Of a stretch of DNA of 64,000 nt, positions 11,777 through 43,254 are shown in pieces. Both the position numbers and the translations under genes were made by a program. The DNA comes from Muscardinus avellanarius (Eukaryota; Chordata; Mammalia; Rodentia; Gliridae), in the NCBI GenBank assembly GCA_963383645.1, contig OY726569.1:30399592-30463591 (forward strand), written 5' to 3'. The first letter of the stretch is position 1, and the number at the start of each line of letters is the position of its first letter. The notes under the pieces were generated by a model that did not search any database, had not been told where the DNA came from, and worked only from the letters and a program-made list of their open reading frames with translations.

Positions 11777-13006
11777 CCAACTCTCTTCTTGTGGGACCCA
11801 GTCTGTCTCCCTGTCTGTACTACCGCCCTGAACCTGACAGTAAAGATCAGGGTGTGTAGCTCTCATCTTGCTTAGGAGAGAAGCTAAAGCAAGGTAAGGC
11901 GGAGACTCTTGTGATGGAGTCCCACTTAGGGCTGGAAGGGTGGAGAGAGGTGGAGATCTGCCTTGAGGATCAACACCAGGCCACAGTTAACTAGAGCCAA
12001 CACTGACCACCGTTTCCCTTTCTGGGTCCCAATCAAGGGACAGAATTGGGGTTGGGGTCGGGGGGAAGGTGGTGGGCTGAGCCAGCCCAGACTAGGCGCA
12101 GCCTGGGCAGCCTCCAGCAGGGCCCTTCCCTTCAGTGGTTCTTTGTGGCTAGGATGCGCACAGCGCCTGGGGTTTGGGGCCTGGGTTTGAAAGCAGCCCC
12201 CAGTTCGGCTCTAGTTTCAGCTCATGATGCCAATCCATCAAGGGTGGGTCAAGAGTGGAAGGAGCCCTCATAGATCTGCCCCACTGCTCTCTCTCTCTCT
12301 CTCTCTTTCTTTCACAGCGTTGCCAAGCAGGGCTGCCATGAACAGCTCCCCTGTGCCTCCAGCCCCGGGGGCGTCGCCAGCCCCGGCAGACCCGGACTCG
12401 AGTGGGGGCGGGGAGTCCGCGCGGTCCTTTCCTTCCTGCTTGGTCTCCAGCCCGGAGTTTCCCGCGGCCCAGCTTGGCCGGGCTCCCCACCCGGCTCTCC
12501 CTTAACCCTTTCCTCCGAGGGAAGGGGTGGTCGGCCGTGGAGGGAGCAGGGAGTCTGGTTCCACATCTCGAAAAAGGGTCCCTGAAACCCACTCTTCCCT
12601 ACTCCCCTCACCCCGTCCTTCCATTCGAAAAGAGAGGCCGTGGAGGGGAATGCACGCGGACCCCCGGATTCCGGCTCTGGCCCCAAAGCTAGGGTGGAAG
12701 GCAGGGGCTCCCAGGGCCCTCCCGCCCTGGCTCTCGGCCTCCGCCTCCCGCGCCCCTTTAAGCGACCCAGCAGACGCCGTTTCTCCCGGAGGGGGAGAGG
12801 GGGGCGGGGGGGAGGTCGGCCGGTCCCACCCCCAGCTGCAGCCCCTGGCTGCAGGAGCCAGTCGCGGGAGCGGCGCGGCGAGGGTCGGAGCTCCGGAGGG
12901 AGCGCCGGCGGCGCGGGTGGGTCGCGGGCCGGGCGGGGCGGGCGGGGCGCCCCCCGCGGACCCCAGCAACGCCGCGTCTCCCTCTCCAGGGGCGGGCGGG
13001 GCAGCC

Positions 13007-32593
<19,587 letters not shown>

Positions 32594-32811
32594 GCGGGAG
32601 CACTGGGAGCCCCTGCCCCAGGGTCCTGGGTTTCTGCTGCTAGGCTGCCCCCGCTCCACAGTGTGCTCTGGGCTCTTTGTGGTCCTCACTTGTGCCTTTT
32701 ATAGAGAAGTTACTTTACAAAGTTTTGCTGTGTTGCCTTGAGCTAGGGACCAGTGGCCCTATAGAAACATCCCCATTTTGGGGTATTTGGAGAATTTGCC
32801 AAAGGCTGTCA

Positions 32812-32817
32812 AATAAA
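32812..32817 (+). terminator. NYNRIN: Candidate proximal poly(A) signal of NYNRIN
   Basis: AATAAA lies 219 bases after the stop codon, in sequence without other features. It would give a short 3' UTR. Confidence 0.5.
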
Positions 32818-32969
32818 AGCTTCTGGTAATTTTACACTGGGGAGTAAAAGTCCCCTTACTAAAGTAGGTCAGACTCAGAATCTTCCCCAAGTATCTTCTT
32901 GTCCTTTTACACACATACAGGTGTACAGTGTTATATGCACACATTCACACATACCATATATATATATAT

Positions 32970-33145
32970 ATGTAGCAGGGATTGGACCCAGGTACCCTCT
33001 ACCACTGAGTTATACCTCTAGTCCTTTTATCTCATTTTGAGACAGGGTCTCACTAAATTACTGAGGCCAGCCTTGAACTTGCAATCCTCCTGCCTCAGCC
33101 TTCTGAGTAGATGGTATTACAGGTGTGTACCACTGTACCTGGCCC
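32970..33145 (-). repeat. Diverged SINE in the NYNRIN 3' region
   Basis: Reverse copy with 'gggattggacccaggtacc' and 'gagacagggtctcac', preceded by a (TA)n run. It lies in the long 3' UTR if the distal poly(A) signal is used. Confidence 0.7.
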
Positions 33146-33623
33146 ACACCCCAGAATCTTATACCTGGCTGTCTTAACCAGGAAACTGTGGCTCTGGACC
33201 TCAAAGTTGGAACCACAGCCCTTTCTCAAACAGAAACCTCAAATACGGGTGTAACCCTCCACCTGTGCATTCCGGAAGCCTTTGCCCTTGGGGTTGTACT
33301 GGCGCAAACCCACAAGGGCTTTGGGGAGCAGCTAGCTCCCCAGCCTTATAGTCAGCTTTCTTCGGCCAAGATCAGCCTTCCTAGCTGTCAAGGAACGGCT
33401 GGCAGTCACCCTGGGCCTCTGGGCGGGAGGATGGCCCGCCAGGAGCCACCCGCCTGTCAGCACAGGCAAGGCAGGAGTTGCAGATGAGTTGGCCTACCTC
33501 ATTTACTCTAGCTGATGGAGACAGCTCTTGACCCCTCCTTTGACAGTGTCTACCCCACAAGAATCAAGGGTCGTGATGCCGAGTATGGCATCTACCTGAA
33601 GAGCTGCTTCTACTAGGGGCGCT

Positions 33624-33691
33624 GGCTCTGTGGGGCAGGGTGGGGCATCTGAAACTCTCTGGCTCTGTGGGGCAGGGTGGGGCATCTGAAA
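33624..33691. repeat. 31-bp direct duplication
   Basis: 'ggctctgtggggcagggtgg' and its continuation occur twice exactly (33624-33654 and 33661-33691), spaced 37 bases start to start, downstream of the NYNRIN stop. Confidence 0.9.
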
Positions 33692-34126
33692 GGAGCAGCC
33701 TGGCACGCTGCCAGTGCTGGTGTAGCTTAACCTCCCAACCACTCCCCCCCCCTCCACTCCTTCAGGCCTCACCGTTCCTTGTATCCTGAGCCCCTGCATG
33801 GCGTGTGATTGCTTTGTCTGGATCACCCTCTCCCACCCACTCCACCCTGGCCCCCAGTCCTCTGGATCTGCCTTCTGTGTAGCGGGAGCCCTGAGCTCCT
33901 TGGCCGTGCTCTGCACAGCTCACTCTCATGCTGAGTTCCTCACAGGCTTACACCCGCCCACCCCTCTGATTGCTGCCTCTGGGTGGAGACCAGCACCGTG
34001 CCTCTGGCTGGCCCCCCGCAGGGCTTCATCCCTCCAGAACCCACCCTGGTGCGGCTGCCCCAAGCACTTGGTGTTGCAGAGCACTGGAGTCTGGAGAACT
34101 CGCCATCCAGTCCAGCCTGCTTGTTT

Positions 34127-34195
34127 TATGAAAGAGGCCCCGAGAAGTAAAGCAACTTGCCCAAAGCCACATAGCTACTTGACGGCAGATTCGGG
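34127..34195 (+). repeat. MIR fragment
   Basis: 'aagcaacttgcccaaagccac' type wording followed by 'agctacttgacggcagattcggg' matches the 3' part of MIR. Confidence 0.6.
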
Positions 34196-34589
34196 ATGGA
34201 TGAGGATTAGTTTCTTGACTTCTCGTTCACTAGGAAAAGGGTCTGGCAGCAGGTTTAAGCAAGAGGCTCCCTCACAATCCCATACCCACATTCCTCCCAG
34301 CTTCCCATTTTCCAGCTCAAACTCCCTGGATATTTTCCTTGAGCCAATTCCACCTGTTGATCCTGACCAGGAATGAGTGATTTTGTGACAGCTGAGAAAC
34401 TGAAAGGTTGGCTGTAGGATTTTTAGCAGGTACAGCACTGGCTCACCCCCACCCTTTGTCCTTTCTCTTCCTCTTCTCTCTAGTGGTACATCCAGCCTTA
34501 CTCTCTTGCCTCCTGACCTGCGTGTATTCCTCCCGTTAATTGCATTTTTTTTATCCTATATCTTAAGTGGATTTTTCATCCTATTTGTC

Positions 34590-34595
34590 AATAAA
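34590..34595 (+). terminator. NYNRIN: Candidate distal poly(A) signal of NYNRIN
   Basis: AATAAA ('gtcaataaaggtatc') is about 2.0 kb after the stop. A 3' UTR of this size would fit the long mRNA known for the human gene, so I favour it over the proximal signal. Confidence 0.55.
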
Positions 34596-34912
34596 GGTAT
34601 CAAACGAGTCAATGTTCAGTTATTTTTCTTAGCTTCAGGCTCAATTGGGGAGCAGGGAGGGCTGGTTGTCGTGGGGCATGGCTGTTACTGAGGCAGACTT
34701 GCAGACCCCAAGGCTTGGATCGTGCCTTTTCAAGACCAGCTGGCTCAAGCTCCTTCTGTTCAGATGAGGAGACCAGGTGCAGCACGCTTGAGGCTCCTTT
34801 GCTGGCTTCCGGCAGAGTGGGGTCGGGAGAATGCCATCGGCGCCCAACAAGCATAACTCACATTGAAAACCCCATAGATACCGACTGTTCTGAAATGTTA
34901 TAACTATGTGGC

Positions 34913-35010
34913 CATTTTCCTGATGCCTCAGTTTCCCATCTGTAAAATAGAGGGCAACGATTCCTGAGCTATGTGAATGTATGAAAATTACATGAAACAA
35001 TCTGTGCGAA
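34913..35010 (-). repeat. MIR fragment
   Basis: 'cctcagtttcccatctgtaaaatag' is the reverse complement of the MIR core; continues with 'gtatgaaaattacatgaaa'. Confidence 0.65.
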
Positions 35011-35594
35011 CAGGCCGACGTGTTGCTGGGGGCTGAGTAAACACTCATCGTGCTCGCTGGTGTAACTCCTCTCCCTGCCCAGGAACAGACTCAGAGACCT
35101 CTTTACCCCTGGCCAAGCTTCCTGGCCTCGGTCCCCTGCTTTTCCCTGCCTTTTGCACCTGTACAGACTTCTGCCCAGCACTGGCACAGGCATGGAGTGG
35201 CAGGAGGGATCTGCCCTTCCTGAGGACACCCTAGCTCATGGGCATGCCATTATTCATTCAGTATTTATAGTGTACTATAAATACTGTCTAGACATGGGGC
35301 GGATAACAGGTAATGTGACTGACATGGGGTCCGCCCTGCTGGAACCCACAGTCCAGTGAAGGAGAGAGACAGCTGACAGTGGACATAGAGAGTGCGGAGG
35401 AGTGAGGGGCCCAGCATGGCATAGGAGCCCAGGAGCAGGGCCCGCAAGCACCATTCAGACGGGTTTTCCTGGACCTCTTTTACCAAAATAATACACCCAC
35501 TCCTGGGATATATCAGAGAGCAAAAATTCAGAACTTTTAAGTGGAAGTCTGAATGGAAGGGGGGCTCAAAAGTCCACTGATGGATTGATTGATT
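35011..35594. other. Intergenic stretch, nothing recognised
   Basis: Downstream of the distal NYNRIN poly(A) signal. Contains only a short palindromic 'tatttatagtgtactataaata' type stretch at about 35263 and no gene. Confidence 0.4.
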
Positions 35595-36399
35595 GGTACT
35601 CGAGGATAAAACCAGAGGCTTTCTAACTGCAGGCTACGCCGCCAGCCAGATTTTATTTTGAAACAGGGTCCCACTGGGATTACAAGCGTGCATCACCATG
35701 CTGTGCTCGAATTATTTCTTCTTTGCAGTTGAATATTTACAAGGTCTAAAGAGAGATGTGAGATTCATTCTATTTTTGGAGGGCTGGATGATAAGGTTTG
35801 CCCACACTTCAGCACTGTGGACATGTAGGACACCTATCATGACTTGGCCTTCTCATGTGGGCCACTGGTAGGTGGGCCATCCAAGCCTCCAACAGAGAAA
35901 TTATAAAGTAGCCACTACATAAACAATCTCCTAAGGCAGGTGTGGTGGTGCACGTTTGTAACCCCAGCTTTTGGGAGGCTGAGGCAGGCAGATCGTGGTT
36001 TGGGGACAGCCTCAGCTACTTAGGCCCTTTGCAAGTCAGTGAGACCCTGTTTAAAAAACAAAAAACAAAAACAAACTCTAACTCCCCTCCCCCCAAAAAA
36101 ATCTTATGACATAAGCAAAAGAAAAAAGAGCTTCTGTTCCATGTTAAAATTTACATAAACATATGTGTGATTGAGACCACCTGAGCCGCTATCCCGCCTC
36201 TCCTAGCAACCATTTACTGAGTCCTTTCTTCCTGGAAGACAGAAACATTGTACCAGGCTCTATAGAGATGTGGGGAAAATAGAAACATAACAGGAAAAGG
36301 GTCACTAGGAAAAAACCAAACATTCTACCTGCTATTTTTTGGTACTAGGGATTGAAACCAAGGCTTTCTAACTCTGAGCTAAATCCCACTTTGTCCCCC

Positions 36400-36430
<31 letters not shown>

Positions 36431-36750
36431 ACTAGGGATCGAACCCAGGGATCTCTGAGCTGTACCCCAAGTCCTATTTTATTTTTTGAAATAGGGTCTT
36501 ACTAAATTGCTGAGGGTTTTGCCAAGTTGCTGAAGCTGGCTGTGAACCTGCAATCCTCCAGTCTCAGCCTCCCAAGTACTGAGATCACAGGTGTGTGTCA
36601 CCATGCCTGGCCACCCCCCCCCCATCAACTTTTATTTTTTTGTTTTGAAACAGGGTCTTGCTAAATTGCTGAGGCTGGCTTGAACCTGTAATCCTTCTGT
36701 CTCAGCCTTCCAAGTACTGGGATTATAGGTGTGGAACACCATGCTCAGCA
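35595..36750. repeat. SINEs in both orientations
   Basis: Reverse partial at about 35600-35705, plus copy at 35936-36060, then reverse copies at about 36338-36375, 36430-36615 (after a (TG)n run at 36404-36430) and 36640-36750. A MIR-like piece follows at about 36815-36900. Confidence 0.7.
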
Positions 36751-37214
36751 TCCTATTTGCTCTTAAAAAATTCTCAATAATCTTTGTAAATGCACAAGTT
36801 TCAAGTGGTTTACTAATTCACATGGAAACAGCTAATACTGAGTATTTGTTCAGTGCCAGGCACTGTTGTGTTTTCTATAACGTTGAAATTGAGCTGGGGG
36901 TTGCAAAGGAGGCAAGAACCAGCCAAGTTATTAAAGGCCTCTTTAGTTAAACTAGCACCTTTGGGAGAGGTCTGCCGACCATGGGGGAAGGGACCGATGA
37001 CTGAGCAGCAGGGTCACAGTCAGCAGAGTCACACGGCGGAGAGGAAGTGAGGGTATTTATCTTGCAGGTCCTCTTATGACATCTGGAGTCTCGCAACCTC
37101 TGGAATCTGCCCCGCGATGCTGGGAGTCTCCCGGCGTCTCCACTCTGGCTTCTGGGGTTCAGCCTCCTGTCCCTGCTGCGGGGTCCCGTGGGGGAAGGGA
37201 ACGTCAGACCTATC

Positions 37215-37345
37215 ATTTCCCAACCATGTAGGGTAGATACAACTAATGTCTCCATTTTACAGATGAAAAACATGAGGCCTGAGGAGGTAAAATAACCTAC
37301 TGAAGGTCATGTGTAGCTGCTCAGTGTGTCCAGACCGCGTCTTCC
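37215..37345 (+). repeat. MIR element
   Basis: 'ctccattttacagatgaaaaac' followed by 'gaggtaaaataacctactgaaggtcatg' is MIR core to 3' end. 37346-38000 is otherwise unique sequence with no gene seen. Confidence 0.65.
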
Positions 37346-38000
37346 CACCACGCTTGACCCATCCAGGCCCCATCACAGCCTGGCCAGGAACATCCTGCCC
37401 ACAACCATCCCAACCTTTACGGGACCACCCTGTCCACACACCGCAGAGTGTTTTCATTTCCCAGCTTCAAATATTCCTATAACATCTGCTTCTCCTCACC
37501 TCCCCACCCATCCCTGAGTAACTGGTAGTTGACTTGTCCTGGTATTGTCCTATAAAGGCTGTGTGTACTCAAGAGTGGGCTGAAGGCCAGCTGAAGTTCT
37601 CTTCAGACCCCATCCCTGTGTCACTCAATAGATTCCCTCCTGCTTGGACTCCTGGTCTGTCCCGATGTCTGTACAGTCACCCTCTCCAAACCTGACACCA
37701 AGGGAGACGCTGGATTTGAACCTGATTCCTGTTCCCGCCTGAACCACAGCAGGTATATTCACTTTGTTGTTAGAGTTACTCCCTATCCCTAAATGGCCTG
37801 TCCATCTTTGTTAATGCATTGTATAGTGTCAGCTAAGATTTCTGATTTCTCCGTATCAATTTGGTACAGATTGTGATTCACAAACAAGTCCTGATTTACC
37901 TCTGATGGATCAAAAAACAATCCTCTGGGTCTTGTTCAGTTTTCCAGGGGTGGCATTCTCCCTCTGTTAAATTGGTGCTACTTCTACATTCATTCTCAAA

Positions 38001-38002
<2 letters not shown>

Positions 38003-38042
<40 letters not shown>

Positions 38043-38370
38043 TGAACCCAAGGGCATTCTACTTCCGAGCTATTACAAGTGTGCAGCTTAAGTGGTGCTT
38101 TCTTAGGTTTTCTCCCTCTATTCTTCCCTCCCTCCCTCTCCCTCTTCCTCCTCCTCCCCACTCTTTCTCCTCCTCCTCCTTTTGGTATTGGAGGCTTAAC
38201 CCAGAGACAGTCTAGATCTGAGCTACAGATTCAGCCCTTTTTATTTTTGAAATGAGGAATTGCTAAATTACTAAAGGTTTCACTAAGCTGTTGAGATTGG
38301 TCTTGAAGCTGTGATCTTCCTGTCTCAGTCTCCCAAGTACTGCATTACAGACATGCACCGCCACTTCTGG
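38003..38370 (-). repeat. (TC)n microsatellite and reverse SINEs
   Basis: (TC)n at about 38003-38039 abuts a truncated reverse ID tail. After a polypyrimidine stretch a diverged reverse B1-dID copy covers about 38195-38370. Confidence 0.7.
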
Positions 38371-38456
38371 TTTGGCCTTCACATTCTTGTAGATGGTGAT
38401 AAGTGAGGTAGTGGAGATTTCAACATCTGGATTGTAAAGAATCTTCAAAGCATGTT

Positions 38457-38471
38457 AAGAAATACAGATTT
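38457..38471 (+). repeat. Target-site duplication, 5' copy
   Basis: 'aagaaatacagattt' directly precedes the L1-derived element and recurs exactly at 41251-41265 right after its poly(A). Confidence 0.95.
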
Positions 38472-41250
38472 AAGAGGACTTCCGGGAAGATGGCGACCGA
38501 GAAAAGCGGAGCTTAAGAGCCCTGCTAACAACCAATCTCCATTACCACAAAATCAGCACCTTTCATAGCCAGAAAACACCATCACCAGAGAAACAAAAAA
38601 ATCACCAGGCTCCAGAGAGAAAGCGGACTGAGAACAGAGCTCAGAGCCACAGAGGAGATACACCGGCCTCACGCCCGAGGACTCGGCAGCAGCGCCATAC
38701 TGCCGGCGGCAGAGGCAAGTTCACCAGGCGGCTACAGCAAGCCGAGGTGAGCCGCTGTGGAACAGCCAGGCGGGATTTTTCAGCGCAGGGAGCATCTAAA
38801 GCTCCCAGTGGCTTGGCTCAGCACACGCTGCACGGACTCAGAGTGGAACTCAAAACCAAGAAGAAATAAGCCAGCCTCATGGCCGAGGGCATGGCAGCGT
38901 CGCCATATTGCCACCGGCGGCAGCAGCAGCGAATTCACTGAGTCCAGTACAGCTACATCTGTGAACTCAAGAACAGTGAGTCAAATTGCAGGCCACAGAG
39001 GAGAAATCCCAGTACTGTACTCCCTGGGACTTGACCCAGTGGGGGAGTGGCGGTGGCAGAGATATCATACCATAGGAGAACGTGCAAGCTGGCACCCCCC
39101 ATAGTTTAAAGCAGCCTCTATCGACTCTCTGGGTCGGAGACTCTGTGATACAAACCAGTAAAGGAGTAGTGGGATCTGAGATACTACAGACTTGAGATCC
39201 AGAGCACCTTAAGTGAAGTCACAGTGACCCAAGGGAAGAACCCAGAGAAGGCACAAACTTCCAAAATCATGGGAAAGAGGAATAACACTGGAGCAATGAA
39301 TGCCCACAACCCCACAACATCAGAACTCGATAAAACAGAAAATCAGAGATTTCTAGAAGATCAAATCAGGAAAATAACTGTAGAAATAATGGAGGTGCTT
39401 CGAAAAGAACTCAGAGAGAGCCAAAAAGAGATAAAGGATGCAATTAATGAAGTAAAGGCCTTAATTCAAAGCACAAACAACCGATAAGACCACATGGAGA
39501 ATAGAATCTTGCTCTTAGAAGATGATCATTCCAAAAATGAACGCAGAGTTTCTAATCTAGAAAAAAGTATCCAACAGCAGGAATCTGACATTGAAGAAAT
39601 ATGGGCCCATTTTAAGAGAGCTAACCTAAGAATAATTGGAAAAGAGGAGGGAAAAGAAAGTGAAACCAAAGGGATCAACAATCTCTTCAAGGAAGTAATA
39701 GCAGAAAATTTTCCAAACATAGAGCAAGAGGTTGATACACAGGTCCAGGAAACTTATAGAACTCCCTTTAGACAGGATCGGAGAAGAGGATCCCCACGCC
39801 ACATAACTGTCAAAATGACCACTGTGGAAGCCAAGCAGAGAATCTTAAAGGCAACAAAAACAAAGGACCAAGTGACATTCAGAGGCAAACCAATTAGAAT
39901 CACTCCAGACTTCCCAAAGCAAGTCATGAGAGCCAGAAGGGCTTGGAGTAACATATTCCAAACTCTGAAAGAAAACAACTTCCAGCCAAAAATTTCCTAC
40001 CCAGCAAAACTTTCTATCACATTAGATGGAAAAATAAGAAGCTTCCATGAAAAACAGAAACTGAAGGAATTTATGTCTTCAAAACCAGTGCTAGAGAAAA
40101 TACTCAAAGAGATTAACTACAAAGAAGAAATAGGTAACACACACCAGAACCAGAAAAACAAGATTTTCCATCCAACAGACAACAAGATTAGTTATCTGTG
40201 GAGATTCATTATTTATGTTAGTCTTTTACCTATTTCAAAATTGTATTGTTTGCTTTGATTGTTGTTAATTTTTAGGATTTCTAGTTGGAATATTAATATA
40301 CCTTCAGATATAGCATTTGGAAATATTTTATCCCATTCTATCAGTAACTTTTTACTCTGTTTACATTGTCTTTGGATATACAATATTTTTTTCATTCTTT
40401 AGGGAGTTTGTATACTCTTCTTGTTGCCTGTGCCATTGAAATCATATCCAAGAAATCACTGCCAATTTCAATGTTGTGAGGTTTTATGACCCAGATTTTC
40501 TCCTAAAAGTTTATAGTCTTAAGATTTATATTTAGGTCTTTTATCTATTTTGAGTTAATACTTGCATATGGGATTAGGTAAGGGTCCAGTTTTATTCTTT
40601 TCCATGTAATTATTATTTTTCAACAATATTTAGTTAAAAGATTATTATTTCCACCACCAAATGTTCGTGGAAACCTTGTCAAAAATAACTTGACAATATA
40701 GGGAAGAATTTAGCTCTAGGCTTGTATTTAACTCCAATGGTTTATATATCTGCCTTTAGAACAGTACTACACTGTTTCAATTATTGTAGCTTTATATGGT
40801 TTGAAATCAGAAAATATATATCTTTTGCTTTGTTCTTTTTCAAGATCGTTTTGGGTATCTAGAGTCCATATTCCATATTAGGATAGATTTTTTCTGAAAA
40901 ATAAATATATAAATATATGATAGTTTCACCTAAAAAAATAGAAAAAAAAATTCTCTGGTAAGAAAGAAAGCAAAAAGAAATATTGAAATGTTATCTTTAA
41001 GTCATCAAAAGCTTGGTATCAGACCCATGAAACTGTTATGTGAGATTATCATTTTTAATTTTAGATAAATTGCTATAATACTAGATGTCAACCACTAAGC
41101 CAAGCATGGGAAGGAGGGATGGGGAGAGAATGGGGTGGGGATCGGGTTGGGGCTGACTGGGTGATGTGTGCATGTATGTCTACAAAAGTTTGTATCCCAC
41201 TATGATGTATGAATACAGTGCACCAATAAAAAAGTAAAAAAAAAAAAAAA
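38472..41250 (+). mobile_element. Composite L1-derived element, copy 2, with perfect TSD
   Basis: The 2.78-kb element starts 'aagaggacttccgggaagat' and ends in a poly(A) flanked by identical 15-bp target-site duplications, so it inserted as one unit by L1-type retrotransposition. The order is 5' UTR (38472-39223, with two diverged repeats of about 225 bases containing 'gccatattgccaccggcgg'-type sequence), ORF1 (39224-40258, one stop), inverted ORF2 piece (about 40195-40930) and 3' UTR with G-rich tract (about 40931-41234). The inverted piece carries the same degeneration as in the copy at 2391-5383, which proves a shared rearranged ancestor. Confidence 0.9.
39224..40258 (+). pseudogene. L1 ORF1-type gene with one nonsense codon
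   Basis: This is the same protein as at 3406-4440. A TAA stop at 39485-39487 sits where the other copy has a leucine codon, splitting the frame into 87 residues and a downstream part reopening at the ATG at 39494. Apart from this and about 22 substitutions the 344-codon frame is unbroken, so inactivation is recent. It ends in the same antisense-encoded hydrophobic tail. Confidence 0.9.
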
Positions 41251-41265
41251 AAGAAATACAGATTT
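41251..41265 (+). repeat. Target-site duplication, 3' copy
   Basis: Identical to 38457-38471. Confidence 0.95.
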
Positions 41266-41267
41266 CA

Positions 41268-41706
41268 GCCATGTGTGGCAGTGCATACATATAATCCCAG
41301 TACTTGGGAAGCTGAGGCAGAAGAATTACATGTTCCAGGCCAGCTTCAGCAACATAATGATACTCTCAGCAACCTAGCAAGACTCTGTTTATTTATTTAC
41401 TTATTTATTGTGGTACTGAAGGTTGAGCCCAGGGGTATTCAACTTTCAACCTCTGAGCTACATCCTCAGTCTTATTTTTTACTCTTCATTTTGAGACAGG
41501 GTCTCACTAAGTTGACAAGAGTCTCACTAATTGCTGAGGCTGTCTTTGAACCTGTGTCTCAGCCTCCCAAGGTCACCTGTCTGACCTTGTTTAAAAAACA
41601 AAAATCAAAAAACAAAACCAACAACAACAGAAAAGAAAAAAACTGGATGCGGTGACACACGTGCTCACGGATTTCATGCTGGTGTCCACCAAGAGCTTCC
41701 AAAGGG

Positions 41707-41754
<48 letters not shown>

Positions 41755-41905
41755 GGGGGTGAATCCCAGGGGCATTCTACCTCCAAGCTACACCTCCAGT
41801 CTTGTTTCTTAGTCTTTATTTTGAAACAAGTCCTCACTAAGTAGCAGAGGCCCATGAACTGTGATCCTCCTGTCTCAGCCTCCTGTGTGAGCCACCACGT
41901 CCGGC
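41268..41905. repeat. SINEs around a (TG)n run
   Basis: A plus-strand B1 head (41268-41390) is broken by a reverse B1-dID insertion (about 41407-41575). Then a (TG)n run (about 41708-41750) and a further reverse copy (41746-41905) follow. 41906-42250 holds nothing I recognise. Confidence 0.7.
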
Positions 41906-42254
41906 TACCAAAGGGCTTTTAGGCAGTGAAGTTCACTCAGATCACTATGTTGATTTCCAAATAGAAACTGAACAGAGAAGGGGAAAACTGGAGGCCAAGG
42001 AACCAGGTAGGGGCTTTTATAGAATTCTAGCTGAGGTATCAGTAGTTTGAGCCAGGGTGGTTGGAAAGCAGTGGACAGAACCACTGGAGGTGAATGACTG
42101 GGTATGGCAGTTTGGAGAGGGGCAGCTGGGGAGGAAGGCCATTTCCGGGTTTAGGCAAAAGAAAAAGGTTCACTTACAAAAATAACAAGGGACAAAAAAC
42201 AGATTACTGAGCAAAGCCAGTACATTCAGATTTTAGCATGTTGACTTTTTTTTT

Positions 42255-42640
42255 CCTTTACTGGGGATTGATCCCAGGAGTACTCTACCAATGAGCTAAA
42301 TCCCCAGCCCTTTTCTTTTCCCTTTTCTTTTCTTTCTTTCTTTTATTTTTTTGAGGTACTGGGGATGGAACCCAGGGGCATTCTACTTCCGAGCTACACC
42401 CTCCAGCCCTATTTTTTTATTCTTTATTTTGAAACAGGGTCTCACTGAGTTGCAGAGAACCTCACTAAATAGCTGAGGCTTTCCACGAACCGTGATCCTC
42501 CTATCTCAGCCTCCCAAATGCTGGGATTACAAGCATGCGCCACCATGCCCAGCTTTTTTCGTTTGTTTTGACAAACAGTCTCATAAAGTTGCCCAGGCTG
42601 GCCTTGAACTTGTGATCCTCCTGCCTCAGCATCTGGAACT
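42255..42640 (-). repeat. Minus-strand SINEs
   Basis: Reverse ID tail (42255-42310), full reverse B1-dID (42353-42556) and a reverse B1 head (about 42560-42640). Confidence 0.8.
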
Positions 42641-43254
42641 GTTGACTTCCAGATGGAATACCCAAATGTGTTCATCTGAGGTTTAGAAGGGAGAGTCTGG
42701 GTCGGGATAAAAACAGAAAAGTTGTAAGCATACAGAGGGACATTCATGATATTAACAGCATGTTGGGACTGAAGAAATTCTAGGGCAGAACCCCTAGAAT
42801 CAACATTTAAGAAAAAGGGCAGTGGTGGAGGATTATGGAAAAGAAGCACATGAGCAGGAGGTGCAGGGAAAGTTGAGCCCCGGAGGCTCCGCTGGGGAAT
42901 GGGGCCGGGAGTGTGTGTGCCTGGCGGGGCGTGGGCAGCAGGGCAAACATTTGGAAGACTAGGAGGGGTCTGTTGACTTGAGCACATGGACGTGTGAGCA
43001 ACTGAGGAGAGTGTGGGTGGAGCAGTGGAGGCCAGAGTTTAGCAGTGGTTCACAGGTGAGCAACTGGCAAGTGTAGACATATGCCATAAGACTGGGCTCG
43101 AAAGGCAGGTGAGATGATGCTAAGTAGCTGCGGAGGCCTAAGAGCCGAGGATAACTGCATCTGTCTGCAGCTGCTTCCATACTCAGCCTTTTCTCTTTTA
43201 GATTTAAGAGGCTTGTGCTCTTAAAATTTGGTTGTTTTTTTTTTTTTTTTTTTT

